Shown one piece after another: positions 54,311 through 64,000 of a stretch of 64,000 nucleotides of DNA (the stretch's first letter is position 1; each line of letters starts with the position of its first letter). Under the pieces are notes generated by a model. That model was not told where the DNA came from. It did not search any database and saw only the letters and a program-made list of their open reading frames with translations. Source of the DNA: Lasioglossum baleicum. Lineage: Eukaryota; Arthropoda; Insecta; Hymenoptera; Halictidae. The position numbers and the translations under genes are program-made. Location: positions 18,263,461-18,327,460 of the forward strand of contig NC_134933.1 in NCBI RefSeq assembly GCF_051020765.1, in the 5' to 3' direction.

Positions 54311-56411
54311 CCAAACTGTGAATTTTCAGAAGAATTCATTCGTGAAATTATCAAAAGGGAAAATTTCACTTTTATGCAATTTCTACTTGCAATTGATTCA
54401 GTAAAATCAGGCTGTCGACTATGTACCAAGTCATTCCATAAGTGATGCGAATTGTCTTTTACATTTTCCAAAAGAAAAATCACCACCTCCACTGGATTTC
54501 CATCATGCTACCGCAAATATGTATGTTTCCTTCCAAAAATACGAAAGAGAATTTGCAATGCTCGTGGAAGAACTTATTACACTCGGAACAAATCACGGAA
54601 ATTCAAGCGCCGACTTGCAAGAGAAATTAATGAATTTCTGATTTACCATGGAGCTAAACTACACTAAAAATTGCTCGAAACTTTGCTAAAGATCGTAGTT
54701 GTATCTCGCACACACGCACCTGTCTTGACCGTAAGAGACGCGATTATGATTGAGCCGATAAGTGGTAGCGAAATATTTGAAAGAAGAATTTGCGGATTGA
54801 AAGAGGCGAAGGACGAGTGGAAACGCGGGCCCGAATACGCGCGGATGACTGAAACTATTGGAGCAGGTTTGAAAGCATAGGGCCCCCACTGGCCCCCCGT
54901 TATCCCCTCCTCCTACTCCGACGTCTCGAGCAACCAAGCCCTCGGATTCATGCCCAGTTTTTATCGCGGCGCTTTGTTCTAGTCCCACGGTGCGACCCTT
55001 TGCGCATACATCCCATCACAATGTGTCGTTTTTTCTTGTTCCGGAGCCGGTTCGCGTAATGGGCCCTTTGCACAGCTACCTTGAGGGCTCCTCTCCTACA
55101 GGACCAGAGCTCCGGTGGCACATCTGCCGGAGATTCGTTTAATTTCTGCAGTCTGCTCCTTCTCATTGATCCTGTTTCATACAATTAACCCTCTTCTGAC
55201 TGGGCTAAACTGTGCCAGCCATTTCCGAGCTTTAATATTCACAATCTTCAGGTTTTTTATCAACACCATGAAACACATACAATTTCTAGTGAACATTAAC
55301 GTAGCTCGTTTTAAAGCTATAACTAATGCAATATCCACACAACTTGCTTCCCTTTTATTCCACGTGCTAAAAACTTATTGGGCAACAGTATTGTCTCGTG
55401 TGGGTAAGCCAGCAATATTATTATGCAATATATTGTGCCATATATTGACAATAATATTAATCGTCTAATATTAATCGTCTGAAATAAAAATCCCACTAAG
55501 TAGAACGAATTAATACTAGCCAATCACTGGTTTTTATAAGAACGATAGTTTTTGAAATTAAATATTCACTCTTTAATGTCATTAAGATATTATCTACCTT
55601 ACTATAAAATTATAGTTACATTTCACTCTATAAAATTGTACTACACCACCCCGTAATGAAGAATTACAAAAGCGAGTACATAGTTCGTCTCGTGGTATTT
55701 TTAACTAGAAATTGTATAAACTTTATACGATCTAGAATGGACAATAAGTTTACCCGGTTAGGTCGTATCAGATCGAAGATTGAACCTTAAAAACCCGGAT
55801 ATTGACTTTACCGGAGCCATTAGCACGTTACAAGCGTCGTTACCCTGACTTGATTAGACCGTTGGGGTGCATCGGGAAATCAGCTACGTCCCTGCACTCT
55901 TGTTATTGCATTTGCATGCTAACACACAGATTCGTGCCTGAGAATCTAACTCGTATAATGCTACATGTACAAAAGGAGAACGAAAGGCGCGACCCTTCTT
56001 CGCCCAAATAATGCGAGGCTCTCTCCCTTCTCTCCTACGTATTTTTTTTATTTTTCTTCTGTTCGTGACGAGCATAGTCGTGCGTGTTAAGCGTCGTTTT
56101 TCATATAGGAGCGGTTAATTCGTGCGAGATCACGTCGCCGGCCTCTGTGATCCACTACAGATCGCAGCCCGGCGTTCAGATCGGTGTTCATAGATCAGGG
56201 TCAACGGAAATAAACGTCGTCGGCTATCCTTAGTAATGGGGATCGTATATCTTTTTCCATAAAGCGCATTCTATTTTGGATTTGAGGACAGAAAAATTAA
56301 TTTATTCAACTAACCTCTGTAAAACAGAAATATTTTCGTTGGCAATATTTTGCATCAGCTAGTACATTCGTTTATTTGTAATATTTCTTTTTACATTAAT
56401 AATATTCAGAA
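54311..56411. other. No gene recognised
   Basis: Mixed composition, AT-rich at 55480-55720. The 14-mer AATATTAATCGTCT is repeated in tandem near 55450-55482. A 117-codon plus frame (55115-55468) is hydrophobic in places but unrecognised. Confidence 0.45.
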
Positions 56412-56575
56412 CGAGTTGATCCTTTCTTCCTTTTAATCTAGAAGTTTCAGCCTATTTTATCGATTTAATATTGTTTCGAACGTCGATAGACATCGAATTC
56501 TTTTCAGCGCCCCCAGTTACACCTGCGGAAGCTCGCGCGATCAACAATTTTCGCTAAGAATCGTTTATAATTTTG
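56412..56575 (+). repeat. Dispersed repeat D, long copy 1
   Basis: Ordered matches to 60781-60961: GATCCTTTCTTCC / GAATCTTTTTTTC, AATCTAGAAGTTTCAGCCTA / GATCTAGAGGATTTTAACTA, then ATCGAATTCTTTTCAGCGCC / ATCGAATCATTTTCAACGCC, CCCAGTTAC / CCCATTTAC, and ATCAACAATTTTCGCTAAGA / ATCAACAATGTTCGCTAGTA. No terminal repeats are visible and the class is unknown. Confidence 0.65.
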
Positions 56576-59500
56576 CATCTAGGCATATTCCATGCTACTT
56601 TGTTCAGCTTGGAAATTCGAGAACGCTTCGCTCTCGCTAAAAACCAAAGAAACATTTGTTTATCCTCGCCCGTTCAAGAGTTGCAAACTTTTTGCCACAG
56701 AGTCCCCGGCTCTCTCCACCGCGCGGCGTATCGCTGAGCGAATAATTGCCCGTGACACCTCACCCGGGGTTACCAAAAACGTAGGCAACTATTAATCGGT
56801 GGTCAGAGAGCGTTTAGGAGCGTTTCCCCCGGAGGGGCGAACGGCGAAATGTTTAGCATATTAAAAGAGAACCACCCGCGGGGCTGGTATTCATTTGGCG
56901 CTGGCTGGAGGATGCTGCGAGCACGCGGAGAAAAAGGAGAAGAAAAAAGAAAGGAAAATAAGAGAAGCAAGTTAATTGGGTGAGACGAATCGATAAGAGA
57001 TGTTAATAAGCATTCCTCGAGGACCGAAACCGAAGTAGCTTTCAGCTGTTCGCCGGGAAAGACCGAGAGCCGACAATGAGTACAGGAAAGACCAAATCGT
57101 TCCTGTCGCGTTGCTAGACGGCGATAGGGGGTGAGGGGGGGGGCAACGGGACCGGAGTCGGAGAACAGGGTTCGAAGTTGGAGCCTCCACCCCTTTCGTC
57201 CAGTCGCGCCCCCCCCCCGCCCTCGATCAAGGATAATTGCATTAATTTATTCCCGATCTGCCGCAGAAATTCCAGATCCTCCGAGCTAATTACGTTATTA
57301 AACGACCCTGCGCCTCCCACCTCCTCGGGATTACGTCTCTCGATAAAATTCCACGAGGAGCAAAACGACCGACCCACCCTCTCTCTCTCTCTCTTTCTCT
57401 CCCCCCCCCCCTTCATCTCTCTCTGCTTCTAGTCTTTCTCTCTCGTCACTGTTAAATTACAATTTGTACGAATCACGACCGCGGAAATGCACCCCAGGAC
57501 GGGGACGTTGAAAGAAGTCGAGAGTTCTTAAAAAATTATTACTACCCGGCCGCCGTCCTCCCTCTGGCCCGTATCAGGGGGCGACTCGGCATTCACCCGG
57601 AATCGATAGAGCCCAGTGACAAAGGAAAAGTTCGTTAAGCCGTTCCCGTACAAATTGTCGATTGCGACCGCAATTAAGACGCCGCGCTACGGAATTCTAC
57701 GACTTAAACGGTGCCCCCTTCTCTGGAACTTCTGCGCCGAATCAAAGGTCGCGGAAACGTGACTTTCCAACGTTCACATTGTCGCTGAAATGATTAAATA
57801 TATTAATCACCGAGTTTAATCTCCGATCGGCGCAGCAGCGATCATCAGCATCAGTCGAAGAACGACGCAATAAAGACAATGCCCTGCCCTCTTACTAAGC
57901 ATGGTCATTAGTCAAATTATGGAGCTTCGTCTTGCGGGCTTTGTTGCATTAGTCGAAACACAATGCGTGAAAGACAATAGACTTTCGCATTTCGTCTCTA
58001 AATTTCGTTGGAAAGCCTCCTGCAAAATAAAAATATTTTTAACTGGGTCCGGATCAGACAAATTAAAATTGAAAGTCATATAAAATATTTCACAAGATTG
58101 ATTTTAATATTTTTGGGTGTTTGACGTTGATGCCAGTGTGCCAGAATTTGCTCCCCACCTAAAGGAAACGGGTTCTCCAGGTGGGGATAGCGTGGGATTA
58201 TTCCAGGAGGCTGATCCACCTTGTTTCCAGCGCGATCGTGTCTTGGAATAGGTTAAGACAGCTGATGGCATCGCGCAGGATACACGATTTGCATACGGTC
58301 CTGATTTTAGGCACATCCGGATCGCGTTGTTCGTTTCGGCAGGATCGAAGACGCGCAACCCTTACACGCTTACCGCATGAAATTTATAATTAGTAGGGGC
58401 TGGCCGCATGCAAATGCTCGCGAAAATACCAGCGGCGTATTATGTTACACGCTTTTAAATATTCCTGCACGACGACGACACGATTCTCACGACATATTTT
58501 ACACTTTGCTAACTATCTCACCCCTTGAAAACAACCAACAAATTCTACTAACCCCATACACTGTAGATTACAAAACTTTCTCCTCGATCGCAGTGAATTA
58601 CAATTTCGTTTCTATCGATACCTAAGTCCTTGAATCAATAAAACTGATTACATGATCAGTAACAGTGAATTTTAAACATTTCTAAAATATGCCTTAGCCT
58701 GCAGAATGTGTATTAGTTAATTTTTTCGCGCTGCCTTCTACTTTAATAACTTCGTTTCAAGCTATTGTTACCAGCAACATTTTCTAACACGTCTCGACGA
58801 TGGAAAAAGCACGTCGAGAAGAGGACGCACGGTACATACTAAAGAGAATAATGGCCAGGCTAATAAATTGCACAGCCGTGCACCTTTTTAACGGCGTTGA
58901 TCCGGCCGAGAAGCTAAGCGATTGAAATTCCCTCCGTTTAATTGGTACCGGTCGAACGTTTCAATCCGGCAACGGAATTCGCCGGGAACCCTTCCCCATA
59001 AAATTAATTAATTAACGACCGATTCCGGCAACAACTGAGAATACGCTCCGTGAAAAATCGTCGCACGAACAGCTCCGCGCCGCGCGCCGTCTGAAAGCGG
59101 AGCCACGAGGGCAAAACGCGCAGAGAAGGGAGGCTGTGTCCCGCTGAGCGAAAATTTGCATACGCGTTCGGTACTTTAATTAGGTTACGCCTAGAAAACG
59201 GGTTGAAAGTTCACACACTTCATTAGAAATTCGAAAGAGCCGTTTCGTTTTGATATATGCGCCCCTTTCTTCTTGTTTTCTTCTCCCCGTAACTCGACCC
59301 TCGTTCCTTCCGCTGATAATTGAATACGGAAGACTTTTCCGGCGCTCGAAATTTATGCTCTGGACTCGCATCTTTCTCCATCCTAATGGATCGACAATTT
59401 TTTCTCCAGGCACCCCAGAGTACTATTGTGCAGTTGAACAAATGTGCTTCTGTTCAGGAGGTACCAACAAAATAAAAGAAATATCTAAGCTTGTAATAAA

Positions 59501-60460
59501 GTCGGAGAAATTTTGTTAATTTTTTAAGAGTCAATTATCGTCAGCAATGCGGATGCTATTTGTGATAGAATGAATTGTTGGTTGTGCTTGAAATGCGTGT
59601 ATTCAGTGTGAAAATTACGAATAATTGAAAGGGGCACCAGAAGGAACCTGCAGTCGATGATCTCTTCGGCTCGAAGTGCACGGTGCATCAAAGCGCAACC
59701 TGCGCGTCCCTCGGTGCAGCTGAATGCATCGTGTATCGACAATAGTGTCGATGGTTCGATGGGGATGAATATCTATTGATTGGCAAAGCCACCCCTCAGA
59801 ATCGCCTCGATATATAGTCGTATACCTGCTGCCACCCCAAATATGCTCGTGCTACCTGCGAGTATGCAGCAAATTATCCTGTTTTCAGTGGCACGTGCCG
59901 CAAGTCAGGTACATTCACTATAACGCCTCTCCTTTTCACTTTCTAACAGCTAATATCGATAACCATTCACCGAGTTATAGCTAAAACTCCACAATCACAG
60001 AATCACAAATCCATATTTTAAATAAAGCAAAATAAGATCTCCATTCATCGACTAAAAATAGAAAAGATTGTTTGCGATAAAAGTAAAATGAAAATATCAT
60101 TAATTCTCATTCGTAAAAGAATCTGTGAAATTAGGGGAGCAGTCCTCAATTGCTGCGTGTATAAATTCTCATTTTTTTTTAAGAACAGTGTTATATCGTG
60201 CAAAGAAAAAATCTTTTCAGCTCACCCCCTTGACAGACGTCGGAACGAATGCTTCGTAGCAATCTCCATATGGTTATTATAATTACGAGCACAGCCGAAT
60301 GCGTAACGGACGCTTGTATTAAATAGCCGCAACCAGTTTTTACCTCGACGATCACACGCGTGATCGCGGCTAGATCCACATCCATTAAAAATTGGTAACT
60401 CGATACCAGTGTATTGTCCTAACGTGCGCTCGATACACAGGCCTGAAAAGTTTGCTCAGC
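56576..60460. other. No gene recognised
   Basis: C- and G-homopolymer runs lie at about 57130-57142, 57209-57219 and 57400-57411. About 57490-57760 and 58900-59160 are GC-rich. Frames of 60-100 codons overlap on both strands. At 59735-59752 ATCGAC...GTCGAT forms a short hairpin. Nothing recognisable as a gene. Confidence 0.45.
58152..58187. other. Stable hairpin, 9-bp outer stem
   Basis: TCCCCACCT (58152-58160) pairs exactly with AGGTGGGGA (58179-58187). Inside, GGAAAC can pair with GTTCTCC with one bulge, giving about 15 paired bases and a tiny loop. The sequence is GC-rich relative to its flank. It matches no small-RNA gene I know. Confidence 0.55.
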
Positions 60461-60472
60461 TATGCAGGAGAG

Positions 60473-60545
60473 GCCAAGAAAGCGATACATTTATTATGCG
60501 ACCGCGCGGTCGAAGGAAACGATACATTTACTATGCAGGATCGCT
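60473..60545. repeat. Tandem repeat, about 44-bp unit, two copies
   Basis: AGCGATACATTTATTATGC is followed after about 44 bp by AACGATACATTTACTATGC. The intervening GACCGCG and AGGATCG are also similar. Open frames through it repeat the peptide RYIYYA, which reflects the repeat, not a protein domain. Confidence 0.75.
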
Positions 60546-60780
60546 AAACAATGTTCCGAACGGGTTTTACCGAGTTTGTTCATGCGCTTCTTGTCATGTT
60601 CGATATATTCTCAGACATTTCTCTCTTCACTTCGTTTCGGTTCAGCTTTCTTATGCAAATTTCTATTTTCGTTAGTCTTTCTTAAAAGTTCAAATTAATA
60701 GTTTCAATTTTTTTTCGTAAATGTCGCAGTTTTATTGAAATTTCGCTGTATTCCGGAATTTTTATCTCGGGAACTGTATG

Positions 60781-60961
60781 GACGATCGAGATGAATCTTT
60801 TTTTCTCTTGATCTAGAGGATTTTAACTATTTTAACAAATTAATATCGATTAGATAGTTGATTGATATCGAATCATTTTCAACGCCCCCATTTACGCACG
60901 CAAATGCTCGAATTAATCACTTTTAATCAACAATGTTCGCTAGTAATCGATTATCATTTTT
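60781..60961 (+). repeat. Dispersed repeat D, long copy 2
   Basis: The best-preserved copy here: GAATCTTTTTTTCTCTTGAT then CTAGAGGATTTTAACTATTT, later ATCGAATCATTTTCAACGCC and ATCAACAATGTTCGCTAGTA. It matches 56412-56575 throughout and 23712-23775 in its first half. A TA/CA microsatellite follows at about 60962-61005. No reading frame. Confidence 0.65.
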
Positions 60962-61310
60962 TATATGTATACATTTTTATATGTATACATACATATATGT
61001 ATATCTGGAAAATTAAAGGACACTTCACTGCTATTAAAAACGAATGACACATTGTCGTATATTCATTTGTTCCGAAGTTACAAAATTCTTACCGCGGTTA
61101 ATGGGGTTGAAATTTTGGGGATTCGTTATTAGACATTATTAGACAATTATTGTACAAGTTCCTATTTTCCTAGATTATTTAAGAAGAATTAGAACGGGGA
61201 AAAAGAATTTTTGTGGACTAAAACGTTTCTGCTGTACAAGAGAAAAGGAAACTATCGATTTTCTATACATATAATATCTGCGTCATCTTACACTTAAAAA
61301 ATTCGCAGAC
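60962..61310. other. AT-rich DNA with TA/CA microsatellite
   Basis: TATATGTATACAT units lie at about 60962-61005, then AT-rich sequence without a frame of note. Confidence 0.5.
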
Positions 61311-61338
61311 GTCATAAATGCATAAATATCCGCAGTCT
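61311..61338 (-). repeat. hAT-like MITE, right-end fragment
   Basis: GTCATAAATGCATAAATATC followed by CGCAGTCT is a well-kept family right end. The next bases (CGTATTCTG) do not fit the usual octamer pattern and no left end is apparent. The copy is therefore truncated or rearranged. Confidence 0.7.
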
Positions 61339-62960
61339 CGTATTCTGTTTTGCAAATACTGTTACCTAGGAAATATTTTCCAACCGAGATTCGCATTTTC
61401 TATACCAATCCCAGACGAATATTCGACCAAAACGAGAATCACATTTCGCTCTTCCTCTGGAAGGAGACATATTCGCTCGGCGAATATTCTAATATCGCTC
61501 GGAGTATCGATTACGTTCGTGGAAGCTCGTTACAGAGAACAGTGAGAAAGAGAAAGATAGAAAGAGAGAAAAAGAGAGAGGAGAGGAAAAGGCCCCCTCG
61601 TATCCGGATACGTTCCTGTCCTGTCAGTCGTATGTCAACCCTCGTTGTTTTTTTGCCGCGCTCTTAATAATTGATCATCTGATTACGATACATTATACCC
61701 CCTTTTTTTCTACTTTGGTACACCGTCAGAGAGCATTATTCGTGCACCGAGGGAAACAGAGCGAGAGAGAGACAGAGAGGCAAAGTTTTTCTTCCGTCGG
61801 CCGGGCGAGGGACGATCATTTGCATATAGGCCCCCTTATCGACAAATACACCGGGGGCGCCCCTCGTAATGAGGGCTCCCTTCCCTCGCTCTTCATCCCT
61901 CTTTCCTTTATTTTTTTAACGTGGACCGCCATTGTCCGTTAACTCATTCGACGTGGCAGCGTGGACCAACGCTCTCGTATCTCCCTTCCTTCCTCGTTAT
62001 CCTCTTCATCTTTCCTTCGCCTTCTCTTTGTCCCCCTGCCCCCCCCCCTCTCCCTCTCACTCTTTGTCTCTCTCCCTCTCTTCCTGTTACCGTTCGCGAA
62101 ACGTGTTAAGTAGAAAAAAAACTGACGGGGTCGAACCGGTTGCACGTCAGAAAATATGAATCATACAGATAGAGAGGCGCAACCGTGAAAGCGTTCGAGA
62201 GACTCCACTGTGACATCTGCTTTTCGAAATAAATATTGGAAAAAAATGTACTGGGGAGAACTAGACGAAACTTCGTGGCGAATGCAGTTAGGATTGCTGG
62301 GTACACGAGAATGATTATATTAGTTTTGCTAACTCCGTTGTACAGTTATTCGGCTGACAAAATGAAACTAACGAGCTATCATTTTACATTTAACTGCGCG
62401 GCATATAATAAAAATAATAATCACAATCCATCTTGCCTAAAGATGGCAATATTAATTTCGCCAAGCTTCTTGTGCTGTGTTACTTGACCGCGCGATAGTT
62501 AAGGAACGCGTCATTTTCGTTGCGATTAACATTAACTATTAATAATGAACTTTGAGCCAGCGGGTATTTTCCAGGATTTTCTGGGCAGCTCGCTGGCAGT
62601 AAAGTACTGTACACGGCTGGTTTCGTATCCTCGAGAGACCGATCGTTACCGACTTCGTTACACAACTGTTAGGATAATCTGCGGTGAGAATCATGAGCCG
62701 TGATACATGTACACGAGCATGTATAGGTATGTCCGGCCCCGAGGGTGAGGGCAGGTGTACCCGCCGAGGGAATAATTAATATTCAGCGAGGAAAAAGTGG
62801 GCGAGAGCCAATGATGGTCTTCTCCGATGAACAGTTAGCGCGTTAGCGAACGGGCGCATCGCTTCTACTTAGACACGCAGCTGGTCCTCGCCAGGAAAGA
62901 CACCGGAGTCAATTATGTTCGTCTGCCTGTCCTTCTTGTACCGTAATTGTTTAACAATTC
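61339..62960. other. No gene recognised; purine and pyrimidine tracts
   Basis: GA-rich runs lie at about 61540-61590 and 61755-61790. A pyrimidine-rich stretch with a C-run lies at about 61975-62095. Frames of 60-105 codons overlap these tracts in several registers and strands. A moderately GC-rich segment near 62690-62940 has no recognisable feature. Confidence 0.45.
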
Positions 62961-62979
62961 GATCCGGTATCACCGACGA

Positions 62980-63188
62980 TTTTACGCCATCGATTTTATC
63001 TCAGTGGTTCCTCGCGTTTTATCCAACTATGAGAGAATCCTTTTTCGGACGTGACTGGGCAAAAACATGATTTTTAATTGTCTAACATTCGATTGATTCT
63101 ATCTTAGTGGTTCCTTGCTATTCTCGAAACTTCCGACGATGAGAAAATCCTTTTCTTTGACATGACTGGGTAAACACATGATTTCGGA
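62980..63188. repeat. Degenerate tandem duplication, about 110-bp unit
   Basis: Unit 1 (about 62985-63078) and unit 2 (about 63090-63190) share CGATTTTATCTCAGTGGTTC / TGATTCTATCTTAGTGGTTC, CTATGAGAGAATCCTTTT / CGATGAGAAAATCCTTTT, and GACGTGACTGGGCAAAAACA / GACATGACTGGGTAAACACA, each followed by TGATTT. Non-coding. Confidence 0.8.
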
Positions 63189-63357
63189 GCAAACTTCCAC
63201 AGAAATTGATATGTTAATTTTTAGGTATCCCTTAAGACACGTTGCAAATCCTTCAAATTGAATTTAACAACTGGACAAAAACGGAAAGGCGAAACATGAA
63301 TCACTGAAAGTACCACAAGAATTTCAGAATTCGCTTAAGTTATTTGTAACTTATTAA

Positions 63358-63515
63358 CACTTTACCTACGGAAAGCCTATTAATAGGATCTTCAATAATT
63401 GTGCTGTGTCAAAAGAAAGCATAGAAATTTTCTTTTACATTGCAATCTTAAATAAAACTATTAGATGACGTTATTGAGGGTGACTTGTTAGTTCACAAAG
63501 GAAATTGCTGTTAAA
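63358..63515 (-). mobile_element. piggyBac-like MITE family 2, truncated inverted copy
   Basis: TTAA (63354-63357) is followed by CACTTTACCTACGGAAAGCC, then AGCATAGAAATTTTCTTT, TTGCAATCTTAAATAAA and AGATGACGTTATTGAGGGTG. This is the reverse complement of the right two-thirds of 26701/35139. It ends near TTGCTGTT; the rest of the element and the second terminus are absent. Confidence 0.8.
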
Positions 63516-64000
63516 AATTGAAGAACATTGTGATACTGTTTTTAACGAAGCAAAGTCATTAGGGGATAAAATCAATTTTTGTTTTACTTCTGCTTCTGAC
63601 AATCAATGCAGATCATTATTAGAATATTAATTCGAGTAACTGTATTTATTTCCCGTACGAGGTGAAATACAAATAAATGATGTTTCTGTTTTTGTGACGT
63701 AGGTGTTTCAATTAGAGCAACGGTTACATCGCTTTGTGGAAGCCGGTCAAGGATACTTATTCCTCAAACGAGGTGAAACGATAAAGAAATTTTACGAGGA
63801 AATTGAATACAGTGTTCGGAAAGTATTCGTAGACCGTAATTAGGCGTAATGCTAGGGTGTTCATTATGAAGCCGTGAATTTCAGAAATTCGTGATGCAGG
63901 CTTTTGCTTTCGTAAACGGATATTATCTGTAACGAGCGGTAATCACGGTGGCGTGCCAAAGTGTTCAGCGGCAACACTTTCCTACAACGCGTTTTAGTGA
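63516..64000. other. No gene recognised
   Basis: AT-rich to about 63700, then mixed, with no frame of 60 codons or more. The window ends without a visible feature. An exon crossing the boundary cannot be judged. Confidence 0.4.

Noticed and set aside
60409..60698. Frames with repeated RYIYYA peptide as a repeat protein
   Set aside because: The peptide repeat reflects a two-copy tandem DNA repeat seen in two different frames.
1..64000. CRISPR array, bacterial operon, phage or integron structures
   Set aside because: No regularly spaced identical repeats with unique spacers and no closely packed long frames; composition and transposon content are those of animal nuclear DNA.

Overview
This window looks like a stretch of animal nuclear genome, most likely an insect and plausibly a hymenopteran. 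That placement is inference. It rests on alternating AT-rich and GC/CpG-rich patches, many polypurine/polypyrimidine tracts, no operon-like gene packing, and remnants of mariner-, piggyBac- and hAT-type DNA transposons. Nothing identifies a genus.

I recognise no host protein-coding gene, tRNA, rRNA or snRNA. The open frames are short (longest about 205 codons), overlap in conflicting frames, and many are built from microsatellites or interspersed repeats. The only recognisable protein homology is two broken N-termini of a mariner-type transposase at about 17.7-18.0 kb. The window is best read as intergenic or long-intron DNA, though small exons or regulatory elements cannot be excluded by eye.

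What can be supported is a collection of small non-autonomous DNA transposons. (1) A hAT-like MITE family has termini TAGACNGCGGATYTTTATGC. Two copies have perfect 8-bp target duplications (5732-5822 and 23337-23537), one has a 7/8 duplication (15197-15401), one is degraded (20132-20501), and about nine are single-end fragments. (2) Three piggyBac-like TTAA families: family 1 (CCCTTTGCACTCGAA ends; complete at 38234-38478, fragments near 17.5, 25.4 and 54.0 kb), family 2 (CACATTACC...GGTAAAGTG ends; 26.7, 35.1 and 63.4 kb), and family 3 (CCCCTTGCC ends; 35578-35779, fragment at 41.65 kb). (3) A Tc1/mariner-like MITE with about 50-bp inverted repeats lies at 3825-4134. (4) A head-to-head mariner remnant at 17683-18083 appears to have received a family-1 piggyBac MITE at a TTAA just upstream of its start codon. 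(5) A 336-bp foldback element lies at 37858-38193, with a one-armed relative at 21.5 kb.

A second layer is degenerate local tandem duplication with units of about 50-360 bp, at roughly 0.5, 10.3, 16.4, 29.2, 31.8, 39.2, 48.1, 50.1, 60.5 and 63.0 kb. A third layer is simple-sequence DNA: (GA)n/(CT)n, (TCG)n, (GGT)n, (GAAG)n, (TTTG)n and TA/CA tracts. A 38-bp near-identical pair in opposite orientation (362-399 and 27782-27819) has no obvious explanation.

I see no multi-gene system. The most interesting content is the hAT-like family with its consistent target-site signature, the nested mariner/piggyBac locus, the foldback element and the 38-bp inverted pair.
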